In this document: one piece after another, positions 26,201 to 37,000 of the stretch | Position numbering within the stretch: position 1 is the stretch's first letter | How the letters are laid out: each line of letters starts with the position of its first letter | DNA from: Rhynchonema sp. JSB1_4 | Taxonomy: Eukaryota; Nematoda; Chromadorea; Monhysterida; Xyalidae | Direction of reading: 5' to 3' | DNA length: 64,000 nt | Assembly: GCA_030248065.1 (NCBI GenBank) | Contig: JASAMV010004832.1 | Location: 1-64,000 of the forward strand | Position numbers and translations under genes: made by a program | The notes under the pieces: generated by a model | The model's input: only the letters and a program-made list of their open reading frames with translations | Told to the model about the DNA's origin: nothing | Database searches by the model: none

Positions 26201-27146
26201 CGCCGCTGATAATGTTAGCTTAGTTGATGATGCACAGTTGATTATTTGGCGCAGAAAATATTGTTAGCGCATGGTGGGCAATCAATAATGGTGTTTGGTC
26301 GGTCGCTCATTTTCACATCACGCAACCTATTTGCCATGTCACTCGATGCAATCGTGCCAAATAGCTCAGGTACAGAAGTGAAAATGTTTTCAAACAACAA
26401 TGAAGCAAGCCAGCCGACGATCCACAGCAACTTTGAAAAACTACATATGTAGATCGAAAAAAGTAGGAATGAACACGAAAAAAAACGAAAACAGTTATGA
26501 GATTTTGGCGCAAAACCAATGAAACCGCAACATGAGAGCACTTCTGGTCAGCCAGTGGAACAATGGACAAACCAGTGTAGTTCCTGGTCCGAGGGGGAAC
26601 AGGCGGTACCCCCTTTTTTCGGAGAGGGAACAGACGTGCCCACCTGGGGAGGGACCCAAGTTTGGAGAAAAGTCATTTTTTGAGGTCGAAAATTTGACTC
26701 ACTTTTGCCCCTTTTTGGAAAAAATCTCAATAAAAACGGTATTTGGCGACATTGACCTAAAAATCACAAATTTTATGCCTAAAAATGCCTACTTTAGGCC
26801 TAAATTTGTCCATTTTAGGCAAAAATCGGGGGAGCAGACGTACCCGGAGGGGGAACAGGGGGCAGGCATACCATGGAGAGGGAACAGACATACCCGGGGG
26901 TGGGGGAACCCCCTTCCCCAGGAACTACACTGCGACAAACATCGCACTTCACTGACACTAACCTAACTAATCGTCAAGAAATTCAGCCAACCCACCATGC
27001 GCTATCTGCCCGGCGCGTCCCGTCCCATCCAGGATCTTGCTCAGTTCGGCGTCGGTCATGTCTCCAAAGTCCGATTCGGTGTCGTCACCGTGCGCACTTT
27101 CCTCGTGATCGCCTGACCCGCCCAGGCTGTCTATGTCGGCGACCAT
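14281..27146 (-). CDS. gene B', tandem SWIM-motif protein (left-arm copy)
   Basis: Exons in coding order: 27146-26996, 26007-25895, 25819-25718, 25507-25381, 24517-24420, 24003-23899, 23560-23414, 21669-21562, 21363-21270, 20650-20526, 19918-19808, 19440-19340, 18789-18647, 18048-17939, 17502-17407, about 15486-15406, 15028-14854, 14345-14281. All lengths except the third-last equal those of the right copy, and phases are kept throughout, giving roughly 680 aa. No stop or frameshift is seen. Visible replacements are ESEND here against ESEID on the right (exon 8) and HSMEG against HSMDG (last exon). The third-last exon abuts a 1655-bp TTAA transposon, so its 5' border is uncertain. Domains are described under the right-arm copy. 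Two full-length copies in opposite orientation are unusual and suggest that both are kept. Confidence 0.75.
15050..15308. mobile_element. fold-back element, left copy
   Basis: A 260-bp near-perfect inverted repeat has ends TTTCTAATTTCGTTGCCTCA and its complement. The arms are about 120 bp, meeting around 15180. It lies immediately upstream of the acceptor of the penultimate B' exon. The mirror copy is 55097-55355, so insertion predates the duplication. Confidence 0.7.
15483..17137. mobile_element. TTAA-target fold-back transposon, left copy (1655 bp)
   Basis: The element is flanked by TTAA at 15479-15482 and 17138-17141. Ends AGGGCTCGGGACA are inverted at the far end, and inverted similarity continues for roughly 500 bp on each side. 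There is no transposase frame. TTAA targets are the hallmark of piggyBac-type transposition. It lies at the 5' edge of the third-last B' exon. The same-size copy at 52619-54273 shows that it was present before the duplication. Confidence 0.8.
17630..17722. mobile_element. hAT-type MITE of the GTCGGGTGTCGGGT family, short copy
   Basis: It starts TAGGGTTAGGGATCC and consists of repeated CCGACACCCGACA units. CATGAG flanks both sides. It lies in the B' intron between exons 14 and 15. The mirror copy is about 52033-52130. Confidence 0.55.
19975..20224. mobile_element. MITE with GGGC...CAGATATA ends, left copy
   Basis: The ends GGGCTCGGCCAGATATA and TATATCTGCCGGTGCCC are inverted. The interior contains inverted CCCGAAAC/GTTTCGGG motifs. 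It lies in the intron after B' exon 10. The mirror copy is near 49536-49785. Confidence 0.5.
20488..20514 (+). repeat. (CAA)n microsatellite
   Basis: About eight CAA units lie in the B' intron. The mirror tract near 49250-49272 is shorter, an ordinary slippage difference between arms. Confidence 0.8.
21783..22209. mobile_element. TA-target MITE (TAGTCC... family), left copy
   Basis: The 427-bp element is flanked by TA on both sides, with TIRs of about 65 bp that start TAGTCCGACAATAACTAACG. It lies in B' intron 7, shared with 47555-47981 on the right arm (same length). Confidence 0.75.
22813..23221. mobile_element. CASTGGTG-ended element, left copy
   Basis: The ends CCACTGGTGACG and CGACACCACTGG are inverted. 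It lies in B' intron 7 beside the preceding element. The mirror copy is about 46545-46955. No clear target duplication is seen; the ends resemble the hAT-type elements at 6249 and 24552. Confidence 0.45.
24552..24866. mobile_element. hAT-type MITE, left copy
   Basis: It starts CAGTGGTGTAGCTACC and ends AGCCACACCAGTG. The flanks ATCTGTGG and ATATGTGC look like a decayed 8-bp duplication. The interior has ACCTACCTACC tracts. It lies in B' intron 4; the mirror is 44900-45215. A related fragment is at 34645-34868. Confidence 0.55.
26573..26932. mobile_element. hAT-type MITE present only on the left arm
   Basis: The 360-bp element starts CAGTGTAGTTCCTGG and ends CCAGGAACTACACTG. The 8-bp duplication is GGACAAAC at 26565-26572 and CGACAAAC at 26933-26940. 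It lies in B' intron 1. The corresponding right-arm intron, near 43310, has the uninterrupted target sequence, so insertion followed the duplication. Confidence 0.8.
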
Positions 27147-27708
27147 TTCTACAAATCACGGATACACATAATTTTGCGGTTTTGTAATTTTAGTCTAAAA
27201 GCAGTCCAAAGGTGCAAAGATCAGAAACAAGTGCCGTGCTTCTCTCAAGAAGAAGACACTCAATAACGGAAGATTTGAATGAATAAAGCACTCTTTCTGC
27301 AACGTGGATTGCTTTGCGTGATAAATGTTGTTCTTGATAAAGCGACCACTATAAATGTTGACAGAATAGTAACCAAACTCTCACTAACGACTGATAATAT
27401 TGAACGCCCGTTTTGGGTGCAACTGATTTTGGATCACCAGTTTACAAACCGCCGCGTTGCGTCGCATGAAATTCTCGAACTGAAAAAGTCAAATATTTTC
27501 CCGGATTTCACGGGTTTTTTTTTCGCACATCACAAAATGTCAAAGCGCAAATCGGAATTTTTACCTTCGACATGGGATAGAATCCAGCCAAAGACGTCGG
27601 ATCATCGATCATAGAATTGATCGCCCACTGTTCGGGATGCACAATCTTCATGTGGCGCGTTAGACCATCCTGGATGCGAAATCGTATTTCAGAATTACTT
27701 TTATCAAC

Positions 27709-27775
27709 TTATTATTATTATGTTTTTTATTATTATATAATAATAATAATATAATATAATTATTATTTTTAATTG
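27709..27775. repeat. ATT/TAA microsatellite, left copy
   Basis: A run of TTATTATTA and ATAATAATA lies in the psi-A' intron between exons 12 and 13. It is mirrored at about 42455-42525. Confidence 0.7.
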
Positions 27776-28966
27776 TTTTTTTTTCGTGATTGGTTTCAAG
27801 CAGTGACCACCAACATAAACAACCAGACTGGTTAATTCCGCTAACATTTCATGCACTATCGAAACATTTACCAACCTTTCGTGAAAACGACCCGTCGCAG
27901 AATTGACACTTGGATCGAATCTTCATGTGCAATAACTGATGTTTCTGGAACGCCGTCGCGTCCCTGAAGCGCAAATAAATCCTTTATATTAATTCTTTTG
28001 TTCGTAAAGTTGTTTTCAAGTAAAGTTGAAAACTAAAAAATTCTAAACACTTTTGGCCAGCCCCAAATGTGGACCAAAGTCCCTCGTGAGCACCCAAGCC
28101 CCGTGGGATCGGAGATCGGAGGTCGATGTTGGTTTGATGTGTTGCGGGTACACTGCCCTACATATCCATGCCACGCAGATCTCGCTCAACTGTAACGTGT
28201 GCAGCAGCCAGGCACGTTTCTTACCACAGAACAAAATTCTAAAAACTTTTGGCCAGCACTGTATATGCTTTGCAAGCTGATGGTTCACAAAAAAAACTGG
28301 GTCCATTTCCATGAAACTATTGATTTTCATGTTCAAACGCAGAAAAATGCAGAAGCCAAATATAATTTCGGAAAAAATGCCCGCACGACATAACATGTGC
28401 CAACCTGAACGTTTCCGAGCAATCCGTGCATTCGTACGACTTTCTTCCATCTCCGGGCTCGACCGGATCCCACACAACCACTGCCGTATCGATAGAATGA
28501 CGGCCTGTGTCACGATGACGTTTGTTTCCACAAAAAGCGAATATCCTCCATGAATTGGTATGATTTCACAAGCACCGACGCCAAAAATACGAGCGCGAGA
28601 ATTGTGAAAATGCGAAACTACGCGCACGGAAATGCCGACGGAAGTCATCCCAGAAAAACATGAATATTCCGACCCCAAACAGCACAACAACTAAAACACG
28701 TACGAAAGCAAGAACAGACACAGCCAAAAAGCCATACAAACAGCCCCCCCTTGACCAACCCCCAGCAGCGGATCCGGGTTTTGCAGTGGGCAGCTCACCA
28801 ATGGGCACAACCTCGCGTTGGAAAGTAACGACAGCTGACGTTGCACTCACTGAGTCGACGGGTGTGATCACACGGATCACTCGGCGCACTGTGCCTTCCT
28901 GCAGAAAGGGACAGATACAGTCCAGCCGGGTCATATGTTGACATAATTGGGCGACGCGGTCGTTAT

Positions 28967-29107
28967 TAGGGTTAGCGAGATGTCCGATGTTGGGTGCCAA
29001 AAAAGTGTAGGTGTCGGGTATTTTCAGAACTGTCGGGTGTCGGCTTCTATTCTTAGACGTCGGGTGTCTGTCGGGTACCCCTCCCCCGCCCCTCCGACCT
29101 CTAACCT
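28967..29107. mobile_element. short hAT-type MITE of the GTCGGGTGTCGGGT family, left copy
   Basis: It starts TAGGGTTAGCGAGATGTC and ends GACCTCTAACCT, with a target duplication around GGTCGTTAT on both sides. The mirror element 41122-41265 shows the duplication more cleanly. Confidence 0.7.
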
Positions 29108-29205
29108 GGTCGTTATCGGTTACTTTTAAGAATATCCACCATTTTCTGTGATGCTTATACTTTTAGGAGTAGGACTCGCAGTTGACGTTTTTGCCGACGC
29201 CGAAC

Positions 29206-29463
29206 GGGCAATTGAGCAAACCACATTTGAGCAAGACCACTTTGAGCAAGTGAAAAAAGCAGAGTGCAAATGAGCAGAACCTAAAAAACGAATAGGCCTA
29301 AGCCTAAGCCCAAAAACAAAACTAATCTCAAGTGTAAGCCTAACCCTAAGCATGATACCAAAATCAGCCTCAGCCCAAGCCATTGGAACAAAAGCACGTT
29401 TGGCCCTGCTCTTTTTCACTTGCTCAAAGTGGTATTGCTCAAATGTGCTTTGCTCAATTGCCC
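29206..29463. mobile_element. inverted-repeat element with GGGCAATTGAGCAAA ends, left copy
   Basis: The ends GGGCAATTGAGCAAA and TTTGCTCAATTGCCC are inverted, with subterminal repeats of TTTGAGCAA. The centre holds GCCTAAGCCTAAGCC and a degenerate partner. It lies in the psi-A' intron between exons 9 and 10; the mirror is 40768-41024. Confidence 0.6.
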
Positions 29464-30252
29464 GGCCACCTTGCCGACACCCGACAATGTTTGAAATTTT
29501 CCGAGACCGACATCGACACTACGACGGCCGGCACCAGAGAAATCGACACACGGAAAGCAGTCGACACAGACATCGACAATTTTTGATCTTTACAGGCTAT
29601 TTTCCACCAAAGTGCCAAAATATGAGATGGCAATCAGACAATCAAGTAACGGTGGGACAATTTCTGTGGTTTGAATACCATTCAGCTCGAACGATTATAT
29701 GAGCGCTGGACCGGTTTCTTTTATGCAATTGCCGAAACATTAGCGACCCGAATCTGCCAGAGCAGATGTCATTCCGTTCAGAAAGTTACTCCAGTTCGAA
29801 AATACTCATCAGCGATATGTTGGCTCCCAATCTTCGTTTATCTCATCCGAAATGGAAAACAGCTATCATTTTGCAACAAAACGAAGCCAGGTGATCCAGG
29901 TCAGTCGCTCAAGGTTAATTAAAAAAAACCATGCAAGACCGTCATCATCCCTTCTCCCGCCCTGCCAGATCAGGCAACGTACCTCGTCCGAATATCGTTC
30001 ATCACAGTTGACCACCATCGAATAATCATACAACATGCGCACCACGCTTTGTGGCACCTCGCGCACGGTGTACTTTTCGGCGTTGACCTTGAAGTAATGC
30101 GTCGTGGTCGCACGGGTGCTTTTGTAGCCGAATTCAGGATCCAGACGCAAATTTTCTGCAGATATATAAACGTAAGGTTTATTTTGGGCTTGTCTTGTCT
30201 ATTTTCGGCGTGTAGAACAAAGAGGACAAATTTCTGTTCGAAGCATATCTTG

Positions 30253-30362
30253 TTTGTGACAGAGTTGCGGCACTCATTTCGACCAGCGTAAAGCTTGTTC
30301 CCCTGCACCAAATGAACAACTTTTACGCTGGTCGAAATTAGTGCTCTAACTCTATCACAAAA
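30253..30362. mobile_element. fold-back MITE (TTTTACGCTGGTCGAAAT family), left copy
   Basis: TTGTGACAGAGTT at one end pairs with AACTCTATCACAA at the other, and the arms include ATTTCGACCAGCGTAAA. Single arms of the same family are found near 14650, 18510 and 32290. The mirror copy is 39866-39975. Confidence 0.6.
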
Positions 30363-31570
30363 TATGAAATTTGTCCTTATTGTCTACAAGCCCAAAAAGG
30401 ACAAGTACAGCTCCACCTTAATTCACAATCACAATAATGGTTTGTGCTGTGTTCTTGTTTTGTTGCTTTCCCTGATGACAGACGGTATTAACACGCAAAA
30501 ATAGCGCATTTACTGTGTGTTGCTTCGGAAACAGTTTTTCATGAAATGGCGTGTGACACGCAAGGCATGCGCTTTCTACTTTTACGTTTATAAATGCAAT
30601 ATCAGCCTGCCGAATTCATGCACCAGAGATAAAACTCGCTGCTGTTTCACCAGAGCCGCGATTGACAAGTTCTCCAAGCGTTAGATAGACCAAAGCTTTT
30701 TACTGCGATGACCGGTCGAACGAGACAGAGCAAACAAATACTAGCCAACTTCGCACAGAAAACAGTCTCCCCATTCTAGTTTACCCGCAGTGAGCGTGCC
30801 CTCCAAGTCCACTACATACGTGGAGCACGCCAGACCCCTGGAGCATCCCCGTGGGTACGCCGTGCAAACACATTCGGGCGTGAATGTTTGCGGGGCTTCC
30901 AGGGCCACAATGTGCAACGCTGCTTCATTCGTGACGGGCGTGGGTGTCCACATATGAAGCTGAAATTTAGTGGGATGTGTTTGCTGGAGTTTGCTTTTTC
31001 GGAGCAGTGAATTACACTAAGAAATGACAACTACTTTTTACAAATGATCAGAAACATTTTGTAAAGAATGATCGACTCGGTGGGTTTTTGCGCAACAGTG
31101 ATGTTTTACTCGAGCAATAAGATCTGCTCGAGGTCCTTTTTGGAGGTCAAATAACTGGGGCGTTCGCGCCGACGAGGCATGGCACCTCGCCCGTCTGTGA
31201 AAACATGCCAAAACGGGCAAAACTCACTGCTGTTACATTACCCTTGATCATCACCCTTTTGAAACAAACCGAGCGAAAACGTTGCACCACAGAATTATCG
31301 AGTATATACTCGCAACAAAGCATATGCTAGCTCGATTTCACGGGGACTGTGTCTTCAATACGTGGCCAAAACAATGCCCAACATTTACAATGCGTTCAGG
31401 CGTCTGATACCCGCCAAATCGTGCCCGTGTTCGTTAGTACACTTTGTGGTTTTGCACATGCACGCAGCAAAACAAGCACCTGGCGCATAGATTCTTCGTC
31501 TGCGCTGCCCTCACGTTTCGTTTCACGATACAGAGACGTTGCCGAGCAATGAAGGGCTAATGGTTTTGTC

Positions 31571-31673
31571 GTCAAATCATCTCGTCAAAGAAAGTCGTCG
31601 AACACATGAGCCCCAAATGAGTGCGAAAACTAATACATGTGTTCGACGACTTTATTTGACGAGATGATTTGAC
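31571..31673. mobile_element. hairpin MITE, left copy
   Basis: GTCAAATCATCTCGTCAAA at the left end is inverted at the right end. The arms are about 38 bp around a GAGCCCCAAATGAGTGCG core. A relative with the same core lies at 24120-24222. The mirror copy is 38553-38655. Confidence 0.65.
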
Positions 31674-33074
31674 CACACTACTATAGGCCGATAAATTTTG
31701 CTTTTACAAAAAATATCGTATAAACTAAATGCTCGACATGAATCTGAAAAACGATCCAGAAAAGCGATTACACACAAAACGCAAAAAATAACAACATATC
31801 CAAAATCCATTCGTCCAAATCCAACCACACTACTATCAGCCCAATGAAGGCTCACACAACAACCCAGACGCACCCCTTGTTCAACGATCGGATACAATTC
31901 CTCCCAATTCAGTCCGCTTTCCATCCAGTTGCGCAACACGTTTTCGTCTATTTTCAACTTGATGGCCGCCTGTCGAATAGTGAGATCGGCGTCACGCACC
32001 TGTTCGAGAAGGATTTATTTTGTACATTTTGTTTATGTGGTTTATGTATTATGACTGTATTCATTTGCTATTTATTTATCTATACACTCTCGATTTATTT
32101 ATGCTCTTTGGATTGCGAACGCAAGCTTCATGGAATGCTGTTTGAGCGCGACAAGTGCAGAACTCCTCGAAAAGCAAACACCCCAACATCCCATTTTTGA
32201 ACAAAAAAAACATAAAATTTCGACATTGTCATATGTTGCGCCTTATCAACGTTCAGGCAAATCCACCGGGATCTTGGTTGAGCTCTATTTTGTGACAGAG
32301 TTTGCGCACTATTTTCGGCCGGCGTAAAAGTTGCTCATATGTCGCACCGGAACAACATTCATGCTGCCGAATATAGTGCGTCAACGTAATCGCGAAATAT
32401 ACAGCTCCCACACCAAAATTTGGCTATACGACAGGGCAGGTCTCTCAGTCATTTGTCTTCAACGTCGAGACGGGCATTGTGCGATTGCCAAAATCACAAA
32501 AAGAACGTTACATCGTATACCCGTTCCAAGGCGTCCTGTACCGTCACTCTGCTTGCGGCGGCCGACGGGGCGAGCGCGAATTACGCGCGACTAAAACAAC
32601 CAAATTTCTCCCTCTGCACATCGCAGTCTAATTTTCACAAAAAAATGTTTCGCGCTACGCTAATATCTGGCCTCGAAAGTCTTGGGTAATCCGCCGATGG
32701 TGTGGTCGCATAACCACAATAAACCAAAAAAGCATCAAACGTGGAACAAAACCAGCCAGAAGATACAAACGGGCATCAAAAATGGCTCGAAACAAACAAC
32801 GAGAAATGACCGCGCGTCCGACACGGGCAGCAACAAAAGAAACACACCCGATTATCGAGCACTTGCGCATTCATTTCCTCAGCCATGTTCTTAATACATC
32901 CCATCCAACCGGTTGTTATGCGTTTCTCCAATGACGTTTGAGCAGATCCTGAACTTGGAGGAGGGCCTCGAAACGTTTCAAGCGATGATTTTTTCATCAG
33001 AGAGCTGTCACCATTCACGCTAAAAACCACATAGTTTTATACAACAAAAATGTATGGAAACATTCTCTCAGCAG

Positions 33075-33479
33075 TAGGGTTAGAGAGATGTCGTTCGGGT
33101 GTCGGGTGCCAAAAAAGTGTAGGGTCGCCTCCAGGTGCGGGTTTTTTGCCACCCGCGACACTTCAAAATATCAGTTTTGCCGAGAAAAGAATTTTGAGAG
33201 AAAATTTTCTTCGAATCAAATGTTTCCGAAGACGAGAATGTTCATTTTGGTGTTTATTTTGTGTGAGAATACTTAAATTCAGTCACTTGATCCAAAAAAT
33301 TGCACTATAGTGCGAAGGAGCAAAAGTTCCTTTTTTGGTCCAAAAACAGGTGTCGGGGTCGGGTTTTTTACAAAAACTAGATGTCGGGTGTCGGTTTTTT
33401 TGGAACTTCGTGTCGGTCGGCTTTTTTCTCAAATGTCGTCGGATTTTCAGATCGTGTCGGCCCCCCGACCTCTAACCCT
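33075..33479. mobile_element. hAT-type MITE of the GTCGGGTGTCGGGT family, left copy
   Basis: It starts TAGGGTTAGAGAGATGTCG and ends CCGACCTCTAACCCT. The 8-bp duplication is CTCAGCAG on the left; the right one has decayed to CTTAGCAG. The mirror copy 36629-37093 has an exact duplication. It lies between psi-A' exons 4 and 5. Confidence 0.75.
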
Positions 33480-34038
33480 TAGCAGAGACAAGTTCTTCAT
33501 ATGGTCATAATCTACCAACAACGAAAAAAATTGAAAAAGCAAAAATCTGATAATCACTTTTGAGTACGTCTTTTCACAAACGATGATTTTTCCGACGGTC
33601 AGCATGTCAGCCCGCGTTTGTATTAAAATTCGCGAACATCTTGTTAGCAGCATTGTCGGATCCGTGTGTTTCTGCAATATTGAGCGGATCTTAATACGTA
33701 AAACCTAAACACCCCCCAAAAGCTGATAACCCTCCCCAAGAGGAAGTAGTTAGTTTAGATTTTTATTATGTTTCTTAACATTCAACGACGGCCCCTCCCC
33801 CCCCTCCTACCACACACTTTTGTCTCCCCCGCTTTTAAGTTTTGTCACTTTTGGAATATTATTGTCACCATTTTTCTGGTTTGTCGGGCGTGATCTGGCC
33901 GGCACTGTTGGACACGATGAAATGTTTTGCCAATGTGCAATAGTGCCGGAAGCATGTCGATATTTGTTGCTCTGCTGTCAAAATTTACCGTGAATCAAAT
34001 TTAACTCTCCTCACTTTGTATACAATCCATTGTGTGTC

Positions 34039-34041
34039 CAG
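34039..34041 (+). promoter_or_regulatory. splice acceptor 23 nt upstream of the gene A start
   Basis: GTGTCCAG ends 23 nt before the ATG at 34065. It could be the end of a 5' UTR intron or a spliced-leader site. The frame is open across it, so a further coding exon upstream is not fully excluded. Confidence 0.35.
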
Positions 34042-34064
34042 GTCAACTTCACTCTATTCTTGCT

Positions 34065-37000
34065 ATGAAGCGAAAAAATCGAAATCACCTTTTGAGGACA
34101 TCTGTCGAACCGGAACGTGAAGACTCGCCCGAAATCGGTGACAGTGTGGTCACACGTGGTGATCACGTGATTGAAGCGGAGAGAATAGAAAGTCCTCCGC
34201 AAGATGAAGAAATGGCAGGTGTTGGTGAACGAAAAATTGAACTGGTGGAGGAGGTGTATGGTTGGTCATGCTCGAAAAAATTATTTGCTTGTTTTTTGAC
34301 ATTTATTAAAATGATCTGTGTTGTGATCGTAGGTTTTGTTGAGCAATTTGTTTACCTACTTCGTCGGAAACCGACAACACACAAAAACCAGTGCCATGCG
34401 AACTCTCACTTGACAAACAGTACATGTTGACGTAATTTTCTTTCAATCGAAAAATCATCCTTATGAAACATCACTTTTTGTTTATGAAACATCATTACTT
34501 GAGGTGAACCGGAAGAGGTCGAAGAAGAGTTGCTTCACACGACAGAGATGGACAACGAAATGCAAGACCCGTTGACCGAAGTCAAGGTTACGGTGGTGAG
34601 GAAACGCGGCCGGGCCACTGCGGGACAGAGTGCGAAAACTGAGGTGGGGGCACTGGTGTAGCTGGGGAAGGGGATCCCCGTAGGCACAGTAGGTCAGTAG
34701 GTAGGTTGACGCTCCATCCTGGTACAGTAGGTAGGTCGCCGCCCCCCGGCTGGTATAGTAGGTTGCGATTTTTGCTTCAAAACGGTATAAAATCGATAAT
34801 TCTCACTCCAAGTAGGCGAAAATCGCGCGCTACGCGCGAAATTACCATTTTAGAGTACATTTTCAACCGAGCCTGTTTGACTTGTAGCCGTTGTATTTTG
34901 ATTTCAGCTCACGGTGTTTGATTGGGTTTTTTGACAGTACATGATAATTGCCCGTGCGCTATTGCCTATGGCGGATGTATAGGCCAAACATAAACGTGCC
35001 GCGAAACATTTCTTGCTTGAACATTAAATCGACGAGCTAAAAACCAAAAAAATGTAATAATTGAGAGAAAATCAATGTTCTCACTTTTAGTCCGCATCCA
35101 AACGTCGCAAGAACATCGTGCTGGTGCCTGATGCAGCGATGGAAATGATTGACGCAGAGAAGGAGACAATCGGCAAGGAGAAGGTTGGTCGACTGCGAAT
35201 ATTTGCGTTTGTGTTGTTTGTGTGCGCGTGGAATTTAGCCTTGATGGAAGTGCTTCAGTCATCGTGACTAGCGTTAGAGGGATGTCGGGTGACAAAAAAG
35301 TGTAGGTGTCGGGTTTGCCTCAAAAATTTTTTAAATTTTTTAAATTTTTTTAAATTTTTTTAATTTTTTTTTTTATTTTAATTTTTTTTTTTTTTTTTTT
35401 TCGGATGTTAGGTGTCGAGTTTTTTTGGCACCCATCAGCCGACAACCGACACTTACGGTTCAAAACATCAGTTTTGCTGAGAGAATAATTTTGAGAGAAA
35501 TTTTTCTTCGAACCAAATGTTTCTGAAGACACAGAATGTGACATTTTGGTGTTTATTTCGTGTGAAAAAACTTGAATTCAGTAGCTTGAGCCAAAAAATT
35601 GCACTAATGATAATGATGCAAATGAGCAAAAATTCGCCTGTTTTTGGTCCAAAAACTAGGTGTCGGGTTTTTTTTCAAAAACAAGATGTTGGTGTCGGGC
35701 TTTTTTTGGAACTGTCGGGTGTCGGCTTTTTTCTCAGATGTCGAGTGTCGGGTATACTTGCGGGCCGAAAAAAAACCGTTTTTTTTTCGAAAAAAAACCG
35801 AAAAAAACCGTTTTTTTCAGAGGCCCGGAAAAATAACGTTTTTATTTTTCCGGAAATTTTTTCAAGTGGGAACTTTTTTGAAAAAAAAACGTTTTTTCCC
35901 CCAAAATTTCCGAGATATTTTCCAAGATCTCCAAGTGCATTTTTAGCCTGTTTCAGGCCATTTCCCGACGAAATTTTCTCCAAAATAGGCGTTTTTGGAC
36001 CATGGGTATCCTTAAGTACTGGAAAAATATTTGAAAAAAAAAACGGTTTTTTTTCCAAAAATATATTTTGCGAAAAAATACGCAAGTATAGTGTCGGGTA
36101 CTTCCAGATGTCAGGTGTCGGGTACCCCCGACCTCTAACCCTAGTCGGGTGTCAGTTTTTTTGGGAATTTGGTAATCAGAATGTAACATTTTGGTGTTTA
36201 TTTCGTTTGAAAGAAACTTCAGTAAATTGAGCCAAAAATTGCGTAAACTGTGCACAACTATCAAGCCTTAATGCACTACTGTATGGGGGGATTTAGGGGT
36301 CTGTATTAATTCACAGGCCCCTTTTTGGGGGGCTGTATTTAGGTTTTTACGGTATTCAAGATTCCGTCTCAATATTGCAGAAACACACGGATCCGCACGA
36401 ATGTCTGCACTGCAACAAGATGTTCGCGAATTTCTCCAATTACAAACGTCACGTGACGCACGTGCACATGCCGGACACGTTCACGGAGAAACATCGCATT
36501 CCGTGCGACTATTGTGAAAAGACGTACTCGAGAAAGGTGCGATTAGTCAGGATTTTTGCTTTTTCAATTTTTTTCGTGTGTTGGTAGATTTATGCACCCG
36601 GATTATGAAGCAACTTGTCTCTGCTGAGTAGGGTTAGAGGTCGGGGGGGGGTACCCGACACCCGACATCTGAAAATACCCGACACCCGACATTTGAGAAA
36701 AAAAGCCGACACCCGACACCCGACAGTTCCAAAAAAAACCCGACACCCGACATCTAGTTTTTGTAAAAAACCCGACACCCGACACCTGTTTTTGGACCAA
36801 AAACAGGCAACTTTTTGCTCCTTCGCACTATTAGTGCAATTTTTTGGATCAAGTGACTGAATTTAAGTATTCTCACACAAAATAAACACCAAAATGACAC
36901 ATTCTGCGTCTTCGGAAACATTTGATTCGAAGAAAATTTTCTCTCAAAATTCTTTTCTCGGCAAAACTGATATTTTGAACCGTAAGTGTCGGGTGTCGGC

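Larger units (their letters stand above)
27384..33671 (-). pseudogene. psi-A', 5'-truncated copy of the zinc-finger gene A
   Basis: Exon remnants in coding order: about 33671-33558, 32948-32848, 32590-32521, 31999-31874, 30959-30785, 30155-29983, 28898-28799, 28504-28405, 27963-27876, 27669-27565, 27479-27384. The first matches A exon 4 but is about 40 bp short and has lost the Cys/His residues of finger 1 and the donor. Exon 5 is 101 bp instead of 114 and exon 6 is 70 instead of 72, both frameshifts. Exons 7-14 have the same lengths as gene A and remain open. Exon 7 has VEQG where A has AEQG. Exons 1-3 do not exist on this arm. Decay is concentrated next to the palindrome junction. A shortened product carrying only fingers 3 and 4 cannot be excluded, but no start for it is evident. 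Confidence 0.8.
8053..33735 (-). repeat. left arm of a giant inverted duplication
   Basis: This stretch is the reverse complement of 36320-64000. Its outer visible limit, 8053, is set only by the window end at 64000. The inner limit is near 33735, where similarity to about 36320 is lost. It carries psi-A', B' and C' on the minus strand in the same order as A, B and C on the right arm. The sum of paired coordinates shifts in steps (about 70230 at 28-32 kb, about 69760 at 18-25 kb, about 72050 at 8 kb). The steps correspond to transposon insertions present on one arm only. Confidence 0.97.
33736..36319. other. single-copy spacer between the palindrome arms
   Basis: Neither half of this stretch is matched in inverted orientation elsewhere in the window. 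It holds the first three exons of gene A with its presumed 5' region (33736-34064), a fragment of a hAT-type repeat, and a large nested MITE. The junctions carry G- and C-rich runs (CCCCCCAAAAG on the left, CCCCTTTTTGGGGGG on the right). Confidence 0.8.

Noticed and set aside
26246..26570. ORFs near 26.2-26.6 kb as an extra gene
   Set aside because: They fall in B' intron 1 with no matching open frame and border on the right arm.
28043..28690. 215-codon minus-strand ORF
   Set aside because: It overlaps psi-A' exon 11 in a different frame and includes intron sequence; the mirror frame is shorter because of indels, so it is a shadow ORF.
33065..33480. Interstitial telomere from TAGGGTTAG
   Set aside because: Only single units occur, always at MITE ends next to target duplications.
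35517..36230. 237-codon ORF in the spacer
   Set aside because: It runs through T/A-rich MITE sequence with repeated Phe/Lys runs; low complexity, no exon borders.
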